Of a DNA stretch of 51,144 nucleotides, positions 9,401 to 17,359 are shown piece by piece. Source of the DNA: an uncultured Granulosicoccaceae bacterium (lineage in GTDB: Bacteria; Pseudomonadota; Gammaproteobacteria; Granulosicoccales; Granulosicoccaceae); the NCBI GenBank assembly GCA_937922945.1, contig CAKZUP010000113.1, positions 1 through 51,144 on the forward strand. Direction: 5' to 3'. Within the stretch, counting starts at the first letter, position 1. The number at the start of each line of letters is the position of its first letter. A program made the translations under genes and the position numbers. The notes under the pieces are model-generated. The model was not told the origin of the DNA. It saw nothing but the letters and a program-made list of their open reading frames with translations, and did not search any database.

Positions 9401-9794
9401 AACACGCAAACGAGATGATGTTATCGATGCATTCCAGCATGGCGACGTTCCGCTGTTTTTAATCAGTTTGAAAGCGGGTGGCACAGGGCTCAATCTTACC
9501 GCTGCAGATACCGTCATACACTACGACCCATGGTGGAACCCGGCTGTTGAGAATCAAGCCAGCGATCGTGCCCACCGCATAGGCCAAACCAAACCGGTAT
9601 TCATCTACAAACTGGTTGCCAGCAACACGGTAGAAGAAAAAATACTCAGCATGCAACAACACAAGAAACATTTAGCCGATCAAACGCTTAACCAAGCCGA
9701 TGAACAACCGATGGGTAAATTAAGCGCTGATGAAATTCTTTCATTATTCGAACCTGGTAGTTTGGGCAGCGAAGATGATAAGTCGGTAGCTTAA
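6498..9794 (+). CDS. SWIM zinc-finger SNF2/Swi2-family ATPase (HepA-like)
   Basis: A 1098-residue DNA-dependent translocase. Near the N-terminus a SWIM finger (Cys73-x-Cys75 ... Cys81-x-His83) gives a zinc-binding nucleic-acid or protein contact. A long middle region (about 100-620) is the helical/beta section usual for bacterial SNF2 proteins. The motor begins near residue 640: DDMGLGKTLQT (Walker A), LDESQ (motif II, about 745), LTGTPLENHLGELW (motif III), and the C-terminal lobe with SLKAGGTGLNL and DRAHRIGQ. All helicase motifs are present, so it should be active. The start codon is GTG 6498, and an AAGG lies about 14 bases upstream. Bacterial members are linked to RNA polymerase recycling or nucleic-acid remodelling; the exact role is unknown. 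I see no neighbouring methylase or nuclease that would mark a defence island. Confidence 0.93.
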   Translation: MNIPPRVINFDDVIELCGSVATSRGRVYKTSGAVKELDWISEGSVLYSTVQGTESEPYQQRTLIAAHRLDGECSCPVHYNCKHVAAALLCWIDKQSAKPSQDDQALRAVNRWLQRLVEQGKGSSSRSEHHEPGEPLLFYQLDSNALTQSKTGITLEILQSRLLKRGGYGKETPYRYHGHYHHPEWVLASDRSILELAVGRHSDFTYRTLTIDGDIGHLLMGKLLHTNRCYWGSDRETPLHLSESKTLLFDWAESSPQSLKLDIQLPQTENWQLIPADPPWYVDTDTMQAGPLHDVPSSTVLTNLIGAPELPEAHAQAVSNYLASRLPDASVPLPVEPNFVRIDVSPEPLLVLQSREDSADIREFFASIRFRYGDYLLPFDGMDAEPTLEGKTSDGNPLMLRRDLSAEMRFAVDFGKRFTEFESAMQSDPGFFSRADRKPRTKDVQGIARAWHGLLADRPALEAEGWKVQCREPFNLDFKPITTIEATLSDSTSSWFDMALRLEHEEQMFDLLPLVIEWLQSDTRDQSILLQAESGQWLEVAPEVFAPVADTLLELFDDPTQGDQLRLPRQRVTSLENLEQHWQDSGLNVRWQGAQDMFKLAEKLNSFEGIENPEMPATLDARLRAYQLDGVGWLSFLAEYQFNGILADDMGLGKTLQTLAHILNENTTGRLTKPTLIVAPTSLLGNWSREAKRFTPTLKTHIWHGSDRKSQGLTFNKFHIVVTSYALVTRDIELLAEQDFGFVVLDESQAIKNPGAKVTQALKTLEVPRRLCLTGTPLENHLGELWSQFDFLMPGFLGTRKHFNRYFRNPIETHNSLERQQRLAELIKPFLLRRRKEQVASELPPKTEIIREVTLEGPQARLYESIRVTMEHRVRQLLAERGLARSHIEMLDALLKLRQTCCHPKLVKLDTARGIEESAKTELLMSMLQELISEGKKILLFSQFTEMLALIEQELNTANINYVKLTGRTRKRDDVIDAFQHGDVPLFLISLKAGGTGLNLTAADTVIHYDPWWNPAVENQASDRAHRIGQTKPVFIYKLVASNTVEEKILSMQQHKKHLADQTLNQADEQPMGKLSADEILSLFEPGSLGSEDDKSVA

Positions 9795-9881
9795 TCAAGC
9801 TTAATGCAGGCAAATCAGGTTGGTATAAAAATGCTGGAAGCAATGGGGTGACGTTATCACGCATGGCGACATTCGAAAAAA

Positions 9882-10460
9882 CTAATCGCGCTCCAGACTA
9901 ATCGACGTTTTTTTTGCTAAATCTGCACCACAAATTTTCTCTATCACGTGCAGACACATATCAATTCCGGTTGTAATTCCAGCAGACGTTACGATTTTTC
10001 CGTTGTCGACAAATTTCACCCCATCAACAATTTCAGTGTTTGGAGCCAGACTAGTCAGCTCTGCCATATCGCCTTGATGTGTCGTCGCCTTTAACCCTTC
10101 CAGCAAACCGGCTTTTGCGAGAATTAAAGAACCAGAGCAAACCGACAGCACCTGATTCGCGGTTCCGCTAATATTCAGAATCCATCGAATGGTTTCGTCG
10201 TCGGCCAATAATTCGCTGATATCGTTTCCGCCCGGAACAACAAGGATATCGGATTCGCTTATTTCCTTGATCTCATACTTTGGGTTGATCGATAGCCCAT
10301 TGTAGGCGGCCATAACCGGTGCTTTTGTTTTAGCAACGGTTCTTACATCGAAAAGTTTACCCCCGCCATGCTCGTTCGCTAATAAGAAAACATCCAGTGG
10401 GCCAGCAAAATCCAGAACCTCCACATCGTTATACAGGAAAATCGATACGGTCATTTTCAT
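9882..10460 (-). CDS. DJ-1/PfpI family protein (isonitrile hydratase / ThiJ-like)
   Basis: A 192-residue class I glutamine-amidotransferase-like protein. MTVSIFLYNDVEVLDFAGP at the start and SVCSGSLILAKAGLL near the middle (nucleophile-elbow cysteine) are typical of the InhA/AraC-N-like branch of DJ-1/PfpI, as is TSAGITTGIDM. The frame can be extended to a TTG at 10487, but ATG 10460 gives the normal family start. Family members include isonitrile hydratases and stress-related hydrolases, so the reaction is uncertain. It is divergent from a Nudix hydrolase, and the shared upstream region holds repeated TAACCAAT motifs. Confidence 0.88.
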   Translation of the reverse strand: MKMTVSIFLYNDVEVLDFAGPLDVFLLANEHGGGKLFDVRTVAKTKAPVMAAYNGLSINPKYEIKEISESDILVVPGGNDISELLADDETIRWILNISGTANQVLSVCSGSLILAKAGLLEGLKATTHQGDMAELTSLAPNTEIVDGVKFVDNGKIVTSAGITTGIDMCLHVIEKICGADLAKKTSISLERD

Positions 10461-10553
10461 TCTGTTATTACGCCGTGGGTTGATCAATTGGAATATCCGA
10501 ATTGTAAAGATTGACTTGAAGCGAACAGCTATCCAGCCGAAATATGTCGATAA

Positions 10554-10625
10554 ATTGGTACATTAACCAATGAACCTATTTTGTGTATCAAATTTCTATT
10601 AACCAATATACCGTGTATAACCAAT
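10554..10625. promoter_or_regulatory. Candidate operator: ATTGGT-N6-ACCAAT dyad plus repeated TAACCAAT
   Basis: In the divergent region between the DJ-1/PfpI and Nudix genes, a dyad ATTGGT-N6-ACCAAT spans 10554-10571. The half-site TAACCAAT recurs at 10564-10571, 10600-10607 and 10618-10625, with start spacings of 36 and 18 bases. Regular spacing of a repeated half-site suggests protein binding, but no regulator gene is adjacent. Confidence 0.35.
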
Positions 10626-10680
10626 GTAAATCGTGCATCAACGATTTTTTTGCGTTATTAATTCAACCCGTGGTATCCCA

Positions 10681-11100
10681 ATGCCGAATAAAGCTTGTCC
10701 TGTAGTAACACGCGTTACCGATGGCCGTATTGAAATACTTGCATTCAAGCACCCAACAGCGGGCCGTCAGGTGGTTAAAGGCACTATCGAGCCAGGCGAG
10801 CGTCCAAGCGATGCCGCTGTGCGCGAACTGGCGGAGGAAAGTGGATTGGTTGCGACTGATTCGCCAGTGCTTCTTACACAAGCGAACAACCTCCCTGTTG
10901 GTGATACCTGGTTTTTCTATGAGTGTGACGTAAAAAATCCCATACCTGATACCTTCTCTTTTTTCACACAAGACGAAGGTGGCTTATGGTTTCGTTTTTT
11001 CTGGCATGATTTAAACAGTGAGTTGGATGATAAATGGCACCCGCTGTTTCATGATATGTTGTCGATTATCCGACCGTTGATAATGGCGCGTAACGCATAG
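10681..11100 (+). CDS. Nudix hydrolase
   Basis: A 139-residue pyrophosphohydrolase with a complete Nudix box from 10777: GTIEPGE, then seven residues, then RELAEESGL, providing the metal-binding glutamates. It would cleave a nucleoside diphosphate linked to another group; the substrate is unknown. A GTG at 10633 would extend the frame, but ATG 10681 (MPNKACP) starts right before the Nudix fold. The stop codon lies within a small hairpin (11089-11108). Divergent from the DJ-1/PfpI gene; whether they share a process is unknown. Confidence 0.9.
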   Translation: MPNKACPVVTRVTDGRIEILAFKHPTAGRQVVKGTIEPGERPSDAAVRELAEESGLVATDSPVLLTQANNLPVGDTWFFYECDVKNPIPDTFSFFTQDEGGLWFRFFWHDLNSELDDKWHPLFHDMLSIIRPLIMARNA

Positions 11101-11220
11101 GCGTTACGTAGACCTTGTTGCAATGAATCTTATACCTGTCAGAGTGACCGGCTAAGTCTTAACTTAACCGGTCGAGCCGGAACTGACTACACATAATCTG
11201 CGCTAATTGTGGCCAATTAG
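11089..11220. terminator. Three successive hairpins between convergent genes
   Basis: Three inverted repeats follow one another: 11089-11108 (CGTAACGC/GCGTTACG, 4-base loop, overlapping the Nudix stop), 11147-11172 (11-bp arms with one mismatch, ACCGG...CCGGT, 4-base loop) and 11203-11220 (CTAATTG/CAATTAG, loop TGGC). None has a clear T-run. They lie between the convergent Nudix and FHA genes and probably terminate transcription from both sides. Confidence 0.5.
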
Positions 11221-11247
11221 AGACTAATTTCAGCTAACCGGGCTATT

Positions 11248-12195
11248 TTATAAATTATCGAACAAGCCGGCCATCTTCTCAAAATGCTCATCGATAGACT
11301 GAGTTCGACCGATAAAGAAAGCCGGAGGTTGCCCCGAATGTCTCACATTCGCGTAGGAAGTCCATTTCAAATGTTCGGGATCAAGCATAGGCTTGACGAT
11401 ATCGAAAAACAACATGGTTGCAATTGCAATCGCAGTAAATCCCATTTTCTTTTTTCTATCGAGTCTTGATATCAACGTCAGGACACCATAAACAAGCGCC
11501 GTCGCAGTGGCAACGGCAAGTAAATGATCAGCGACATGATCAAACATTCGAGAGCCAAGATTAAAGCTGATGAAATTATCAACAACTTGAAGCGCGACAT
11601 TTATTGAGAACAATGCACAGAACAAAGTCCAATGCAAATAAAAGAACGTCTTGCCGCGCGCCAGTTTACTCAGTAAACCTCCTACTAATGACCAACCGAG
11701 TATAAACCCAAACGTTGTTAAGCCACCCTCAATTAGATTAGGACGTGACACATAGTCGCTACCAAGCCAATACACAAACGCTAACATCATGCAAACAAAA
11801 CTGATCGTAGCGATAACCGCACACGGCAAATTGTTGAACCGCTGAGATAGCTTGACAAAATTTTCATATTTAACAGCCGATTTGACTTCGCTATCGGCAT
11901 TTATAATACGAAGCGTCGTTTCACCCACAACAATTTCGTCACCTACCGTATAGGCCATAGGACTTGCAACAGACTTTCTTTCCAGACGAGTTCCGTTCTC
12001 ACTTTGCAAATCTTCAATGGATATCTGGCTATCATCGTTTGCCGAAATCTTCAAATGTTCGGCATCGACATACTGATCGATAACCACAACATCGCACTGC
12101 CATGAACGTCCAACAATGACCGGTTCATTATCGTTTACGTCCAGCTTAATGGCGTTTTGGCGACCCTCTTGCTCAATAAGCATGACATAGTTCAT
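11248..12195 (-). CDS. FHA-domain multi-pass membrane protein
   Basis: A 315-residue protein with an N-terminal forkhead-associated domain (about 5-100) and a C-terminal membrane region. The FHA phosphothreonine-binding core is visible as Gly29-Arg30-Ser31, His47 and Asn67-Gly68-Thr69, although the usual serine before the histidine is replaced by aspartate (DAEH). Hydrophobic segments near 125-145, 155-176, 185-206, 218-242 and 250-268 suggest five membrane passes, with the FHA domain in the cytoplasm. Its start overlaps the protease stop by four bases (ATGA), so the two are translationally coupled. It probably senses a phosphorylated partner, but no Ser/Thr kinase is in the window. Confidence 0.85.
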   Translation of the reverse strand: MNYVMLIEQEGRQNAIKLDVNDNEPVIVGRSWQCDVVVIDQYVDAEHLKISANDDSQISIEDLQSENGTRLERKSVASPMAYTVGDEIVVGETTLRIINADSEVKSAVKYENFVKLSQRFNNLPCAVIATISFVCMMLAFVYWLGSDYVSRPNLIEGGLTTFGFILGWSLVGGLLSKLARGKTFFYLHWTLFCALFSINVALQVVDNFISFNLGSRMFDHVADHLLAVATATALVYGVLTLISRLDRKKKMGFTAIAIATMLFFDIVKPMLDPEHLKWTSYANVRHSGQPPAFFIGRTQSIDEHFEKMAGLFDNL

Positions 12196-13436
12196 TGCAC
12201 GGCCTCCGCAAACTTTTGCTTTAGCGCCAGAATCTGATCTTTTTCAGCACCTGCTATCGATAAAAAGGCCTTCACGACGACATCGTCGCGGTGATTCAGT
12301 ATGATCATCATTGAGTCGAACAAGCCCGATAACTTTTTATACGCTCTGACACAACTAACAATTCGCGTATAACTGTTAGAACGCTCATCTGGCTGATCTA
12401 GATAGTCAGACTCACAAAGATAGTTCGTTGAGAATTCGAAATCAGAGCGGTTATCACCTCGCATTCCTACTGATTGCGCCACTGCAAATTGCATATCATT
12501 GAGCTTTTTCGATGTTCGATGCGAAAATGAATAGACAATCTCGCCGGTAGTATGCTCACTGCCTAAATAAACATAATCTCCAGCCTCACAATTTTTTATC
12601 GTCTTGTTTATAGAGCGATTCGGCGAATCGTTATTAGAGGAATTCCAACATTGGAAATCGTGTCGTATCTCTGATGGTAACTGTCTGTCGAAAAACGCGA
12701 CTGACTTCCAGGGTTGATCTATTAGTTCCTGCAAACGAGGTCGTTGCCAAGCCACAAGCTGTGCTGCTATTTCGGTAAAGTAGTTGTCAACGTCAAGCTT
12801 ACGATTTTTTCCTACAATACTTTTAACCTGATAGGCGGGTACCAGAAAACTTAATTGGCTTCCAACCGTCGCCACGTTAACACCTACAACCTCTCCTCGA
12901 TTATTAAGCGATGGACCACCACTCATACCTGGGTTCAAACTTCCCGAGAACAACACCGTCTTTTTATAGCTGTGTTCAACATATCCATTTGTAGGTCCCG
13001 GCACCATAACCATTCCCCAGTCACCCGGATTCCCAAGGGCATACGCCATTTCGCCGCGCGTTGGTACTGAATCGGACAGAGTAAAAAAGTCACTGGAAGG
13101 ATTTGGGTGCCTGAGCAAGGCAATATCGCTAACGACATCAAAATCAAGCAACTCAAGCATTCCGGTTGCACCGGACTGATCGACGTATTGAAGCGCGTGA
13201 ATATCCGGCTTCGCGATATAGTCCGAGACTACGTGGTAGTTGGTGATTATCAGCCCGTCGGCACTAACCTGAAAACCGGAACCGATACTGGATTTAGTAC
13301 TGGTGTCGTTCGAGATAGTACGAATTTGATAAATGCGATCGTAGCTATCGGAAAAGTCGATAGTTTCAGATTGAGCAAATACGCTCGCGTTGATCCAAAA
13401 CCACAAACCCAAGAGCATGAGAACCCGTGCACACAT
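12192..13436 (-). CDS. Secreted trypsin-like serine protease (S1C/DegP-like, no PDZ seen)
   Basis: A 414-residue exported protease. The signal peptide runs to about residue 22 (INASVFAQ). The catalytic triad is complete: His68 in TNYHVV, Asp104 in VVSDIALL and Ser172 in LNPGMSGGP. The protease domain ends near residue 215; the remaining 200 residues show no recognisable PDZ domain and are cysteine-containing, probably a separate periplasmic module. ATG 13436 is preferred over the TTG at 13445 because AAGGA lies nine bases before it. It is the first gene of a two-gene unit with the FHA membrane protein, suggesting (inference) that periplasmic proteolysis is linked to cytoplasmic phospho-signalling. 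Confidence 0.88.
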   Translation of the reverse strand: MCARVLMLLGLWFWINASVFAQSETIDFSDSYDRIYQIRTISNDTSTKSSIGSGFQVSADGLIITNYHVVSDYIAKPDIHALQYVDQSGATGMLELLDFDVVSDIALLRHPNPSSDFFTLSDSVPTRGEMAYALGNPGDWGMVMVPGPTNGYVEHSYKKTVLFSGSLNPGMSGGPSLNNRGEVVGVNVATVGSQLSFLVPAYQVKSIVGKNRKLDVDNYFTEIAAQLVAWQRPRLQELIDQPWKSVAFFDRQLPSEIRHDFQCWNSSNNDSPNRSINKTIKNCEAGDYVYLGSEHTTGEIVYSFSHRTSKKLNDMQFAVAQSVGMRGDNRSDFEFSTNYLCESDYLDQPDERSNSYTRIVSCVRAYKKLSGLFDSMMIILNHRDDVVVKAFLSIAGAEKDQILALKQKFAEAVQ

Positions 13437-13560
13437 TGGCAGCAATCCTTGGCAGAATACACAGAAGAGCGGCCGATTCGTTTGATTCTTAACCGGGTGG
13501 ATACGGCGTTGGGATTCATCTCAAAGTAAAGACGCACCCTACGTATTGCCGACACTTACC

Positions 13561-14895
13561 CTAGCCAGCAGCCGCATTCTCTTTTGCATCGAGTTCCGCT
13601 CTGATTTCTTTATGCCGCGCCTCGGTTATCGGATATCCACGCATTATCAGCAGCGCGGTTAACTTAAAACCGATACACGGTAATCCGTACAGCACCGCCA
13701 GACCCTGAATCGCGTTAGCATCATTGTCCCCTGTCGCACTAAAACCGAATACATCCAAAAGCGGAAAAGCGATGCCAATGGCTAACGCGAAAGAAAGCTT
13801 AGTCGCGGTTCCCCATAACGCAAAAAATAATCCTGGTCGCTTGTATCCTGTTTGCAACGCATCCCATTCAATTAGATCGCCGTTGATGGCAGTCGGCAAT
13901 ACTAAGTCTGCACCGGTGGCGAATCCTGTAACAATCACTATTACATAAAAAATGGTGAGCGATTCGGTGCCGAGAAAAGGTGTCCAGACAAAAAAGGCAG
14001 CGGCAAGCAAAATGGCAATTGTCCAGGTTTGATGTTTGCCCAAACGCTTGGATATTGCTACCCAGACTGGCACCGATAAAGCAGAACAAACGAAATACAA
14101 AAACAACATACGCCCTACCGCATCTGCGGCACCCAGCACATGCGTTACGTACAAAATAAATAGGCTTGCCGGTATGGCATTGCCCACCGCATTTAGAAAG
14201 AAGCTTGCCAATAATTGTCGGAACGGCGTGGGCTTGCTCACAACATCCCAGGCCGCCTTTAACGTATTCTCAGGAAGCTCTGTCTCTTTGTCATCTGGCA
14301 CCAGAAACGCCGCTAGTAACGTGGCTGCAAACAACGTGATAATGACCAACCAGGTGACACCGGACAAAGTTTTACCCAACTCTGCAGAACTTTCACCCGC
14401 GAAGATCACGGCAAACAGCAGCGCGGCAAGCGAACCGGTTAAACCGAAGGCCACGCGAATTCCGGCAATGGAGCTTCGCTTGTTGTAGTCAGGTGATAGT
14501 TCAGCGCCCCAGGCACCTAAAGGCACAATAGCAAGCGTACCGGCGATGTATATCGCTATTGTCCAGCTCAACAAATAAGCGCTACCCACCTGCTCTGGCG
14601 GATTGAACAAAAAATAGGTTGATATTGCAATTAAGGGTGCAGCCAGTACGACAAACAATTTTCGCCGTTGCCAGCGTGTCGGCGTTAAATCAGACATATA
14701 GCCAACGATGGGATCAGTAACCGTATCGCAAAGCCTTGCAATCAATAATACAACGCCGATGGCCGTCAAACTTAGCCCGGTCGACTCTGCATAGAAAGTT
14801 GGCACGAACACTTGCAGCGCAATAAATGCTGCAGCTAACGGAAAGGCCAACGACCCGTATGCTGCCAGGGTAGTTCGAGATGGATTGTTCTGCAT
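13561..14895 (-). CDS. MFS transporter of the GPH (glycoside-pentoside-hexuronide):cation symporter family
   Basis: A 444-residue inner-membrane carrier with about twelve hydrophobic segments. The early motif LCDTVTDPIVGYMSD and the following RWQRRK loop are typical of MelB/GPH symporters, where the aspartates bind the coupling cation. It should import a sugar or glycoside with H+ or Na+; the substrate is unknown. ATG 14895 is preferred to the GTG six bases upstream. It is flanked by the protease-FHA pair and pldA, all on the minus strand but with gaps, so a shared operon is not certain. Confidence 0.88.
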   Translation of the reverse strand: MQNNPSRTTLAAYGSLAFPLAAAFIALQVFVPTFYAESTGLSLTAIGVVLLIARLCDTVTDPIVGYMSDLTPTRWQRRKLFVVLAAPLIAISTYFLFNPPEQVGSAYLLSWTIAIYIAGTLAIVPLGAWGAELSPDYNKRSSIAGIRVAFGLTGSLAALLFAVIFAGESSAELGKTLSGVTWLVIITLFAATLLAAFLVPDDKETELPENTLKAAWDVVSKPTPFRQLLASFFLNAVGNAIPASLFILYVTHVLGAADAVGRMLFLYFVCSALSVPVWVAISKRLGKHQTWTIAILLAAAFFVWTPFLGTESLTIFYVIVIVTGFATGADLVLPTAINGDLIEWDALQTGYKRPGLFFALWGTATKLSFALAIGIAFPLLDVFGFSATGDNDANAIQGLAVLYGLPCIGFKLTALLIMRGYPITEARHKEIRAELDAKENAAAG

Positions 14896-14923
14896 ACACA
14901 CTCACTTACGGTTGATTAGGGTG

Positions 14924-15952
14924 TCAGAACAAATTGGTGAGGGCGATACCCACTCCTAATCGGTGCTGAAAGCGATTATAGTCAATCAAAGAATCGCCAT
15001 AACCGTTGAAGTATTGAATCATGCCACGAAACTTTCCAAACATTGGAAACGTAATCGTCGTATCGATAGCACCTTTACCCGTTGAATAATTGCCACGTAT
15101 TAATGATGACAATTCTAATGTTTGCGACTTCCAGCCTAATGTTAGCTGTGCATTACCATAGAAGTCGAGAATATCGGGGTTATCGTCGCCCTCAGCATCC
15201 GATGGGTCATCTTTTTCATCTTCAACCAGTCGGTACCATGGTCTCAGTGACGCTACGAAAGAACCGCGACCATAGATCAATTCTGCGTACACCCGATTCC
15301 AGCTTCGCGACAGGTTTTGTAGCTGGCCATTGGATTGATGCTCCACACCAACAGCCAATGCCGTAGTTCCACCATATGGTCCCCATAACAGTGGCGTCAG
15401 GTAGAAAAATTCAGGCTGATAGTTGGTTTCTCGAAACGGGCTGGATAACGGCGAGTTGTACAATTGCCACCACGACTCGAGAGTAAAGCCAAAGAACAGG
15501 GCATCACCGGTAAATAACAATTTTCGCTGATTAACCTGAGCTTTAAGACTAATTTGAAAATTAACCTCGTAAGGCCTGTAATCGAGCCCCTCTGGAATAT
15601 CCTGTACTTCAATGGAGGGCCTATTCACATTAGATGTGTAACTCAAAGGCAGAAGGAAATTATGCTTATGGGCCGTAATAACATACGGATTAAACGCATC
15701 TTGCCGCTCTGCCTCAACTCGCTCTGCAACCTGTGAGTCACCTGACTCATCTTCCTGATTGACGTCGGTTGTCGCGGACGAGTCTGATTGCGCATGCGCT
15801 ACCAAAGGGTATGCACTGCCAACAACGACAGCAACCAATACTGATAATAGCCTGAGCCCACAGCTTAAGCGCAAACAACAGCCGCGCAAAAGTCTGACGC
15901 GCAATAAGACTGAGCACTGGAGCACTGTGCAGATACCGTCACCAAAAGTCAT
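14924..15952 (-). CDS. pldA: Outer membrane phospholipase A (OMPLA)
   Basis: A 342-residue precursor of the 12-stranded outer-membrane beta-barrel phospholipase. The active-site motif is present as EHQSNGQ (His and Ser) with the partner Asn in SRSWNRVY. The family signatures YNSPLSSPFRETNYQPEF and QYFNGYGDSLIDYN are clear, and the chain ends in Phe as expected for BAM insertion. The N-terminus is unusually long before the hydrophobic core and AHAQ cleavage site (about residues 35-54), so the real start may be a later GTG or TTG. It hydrolyses phospholipids that appear in the outer leaflet when outer-membrane asymmetry is lost. A charged, low-complexity stretch (DVNQEDESGDSQ) precedes the barrel. 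Confidence 0.93.
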   Translation of the reverse strand: MTFGDGICTVLQCSVLLRVRLLRGCCLRLSCGLRLLSVLVAVVVGSAYPLVAHAQSDSSATTDVNQEDESGDSQVAERVEAERQDAFNPYVITAHKHNFLLPLSYTSNVNRPSIEVQDIPEGLDYRPYEVNFQISLKAQVNQRKLLFTGDALFFGFTLESWWQLYNSPLSSPFRETNYQPEFFYLTPLLWGPYGGTTALAVGVEHQSNGQLQNLSRSWNRVYAELIYGRGSFVASLRPWYRLVEDEKDDPSDAEGDDNPDILDFYGNAQLTLGWKSQTLELSSLIRGNYSTGKGAIDTTITFPMFGKFRGMIQYFNGYGDSLIDYNRFQHRLGVGIALTNLF

Positions 15953-16066
15953 GAAGTGATGTCGTTAGTAAAGAATCAACGGCTGCACAGTGTACGAGCA
16001 GGCGTGCTCAGATACAACCATCGTTCAGAGAGATTGTTTTTTTGGATTGTTGCTTATCGCTATAGA

Positions 16067-17359
16067 TCAAGGGAAAGACAACAGCTGAATCTGCCCCATC
16101 AAACTTGGAAATATCCAGGTTCTGTCTGTCTCAGAATTACTTTGGCCTGCAGTGCGTGAAGGCGCATGCCATGCCCATTTTGCATCTCGGGTACCACCGT
16201 CATCATCCTGATTTATCTGAATTTCAAAACCGAAGGTTTTACCAACCGGGATATTCAACGCTTCCATGTTTAATCGTACTTCCCATACAACCCGTTCGTT
16301 AGCACCCGTACAAAGGCACGCGGCGAATTCTACCAGCGACTCATCAAAGGGGTCGAATACCACGCTGGTTTGTACGTTACTACCGCGCTGAATACGCTTG
16401 GTTAGTACAGCATCGCTACGATTGGCCTCCCGAGCCCCTTCTGGCCCCATGACCAATGGAATCATCAGGTGCATATCGTCTACAAAATCATAATCATCGA
16501 GTTGACTTAAATCGCCATCGATATAAATTTCCAGCGAATCGTCCTGAAATATATCGATTCCTGAGTCGCCGGAAGCTTCAACCAGCGCACCACCGCCAGA
16601 AACGCCATTTGTGCCAAGACTTTTTCCGTAAACCAGCAACGTTAAATAGGTACCGTCATGAATGGCTGCCCATTGATAATTCGGTCCTTGATCGATGTAG
16701 TTGCCAGTCTCATCGACAATCAGATTATTCACTCTCAGACTCTGGCCTTGCAAATCACTGTAAGTGGCCAGATTCCAGAAGTTTGTACCGTCATTAACGG
16801 TGCCGTCGATAACAGTCGTGCGTCGGCTTGCATTCACCTTAACTAAAGGCAATGGTTGATCGCCAGGGTCGTTTGCATCGAACGGGTCTGTGTCCTGAAT
16901 ACGTTCTGCAATATTGCTGAGTTCGTCTGCGTCGGCATCGAATGCGTCACCCTCGGTGGTGTAATCGCTGTCGAGTATCTCAAGCGTAATATCACGATCT
17001 ACCGCGTTTGCGGTTTTTCTTGCCGTCGCGAGTAATAACTCGACCGGCTCGGTTTCCATCCATTGCACATTGAGCGTGACATCATCGTTTACGGGCACCG
17101 TTGTCGTGCCTGTCCATTCTTCCCCATTGGCTGACATGTTGACGGTCAAACCGTTAATAGTAACTAACGGCTCAAGGGTTGTGAAATCCAGTGCCTTGAT
17201 GGTTAAAAACTCAGGCGGCAACAATTTGATAGACGTGCTTCCATCGACACCAACCTGAGCCGTTGAGTCAGGACCACTGCACGCGCTTAACCCGAACAGA
17301 GAGAACACCAGCAACCATGCAGGAGCTCGAAGTTTGCAACTGTTGAAAATCAGGTTCAT
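16067..17359 (-). CDS. Lipoprotein with CBM9/DOMON-like sugar-binding domain
   Basis: A 430-residue lipoprotein (lipobox GLSAC, Cys27). Residues about 30-120 look beta-rich and Ig-like. An acidic stretch DAFDADADELSNIAERIQD, followed by TDPFDANDPGD, resembles thrombospondin type-3 calcium loops. The C-terminal 240 residues look like a CBM9-type carbohydrate-binding domain: KVNASRRTTVIDGTVND at its start, the DDSLEIYIDGD strand and the final VWEVRLNMEALNIPVGKTFG followed by FEIQIN. ATG 17359 is chosen because it overlaps the upstream stop as ATGA; the frame itself is open further up. No catalytic residues are evident, so a surface glycan-binding role is the best guess. Confidence 0.72.
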   Translation of the reverse strand: MNLIFNSCKLRAPAWLLVFSLFGLSACSGPDSTAQVGVDGSTSIKLLPPEFLTIKALDFTTLEPLVTINGLTVNMSANGEEWTGTTTVPVNDDVTLNVQWMETEPVELLLATARKTANAVDRDITLEILDSDYTTEGDAFDADADELSNIAERIQDTDPFDANDPGDQPLPLVKVNASRRTTVIDGTVNDGTNFWNLATYSDLQGQSLRVNNLIVDETGNYIDQGPNYQWAAIHDGTYLTLLVYGKSLGTNGVSGGGALVEASGDSGIDIFQDDSLEIYIDGDLSQLDDYDFVDDMHLMIPLVMGPEGAREANRSDAVLTKRIQRGSNVQTSVVFDPFDESLVEFAACLCTGANERVVWEVRLNMEALNIPVGKTFGFEIQINQDDDGGTRDAKWAWHAPSRTAGQSNSETDRTWIFPSLMGQIQLLSFP

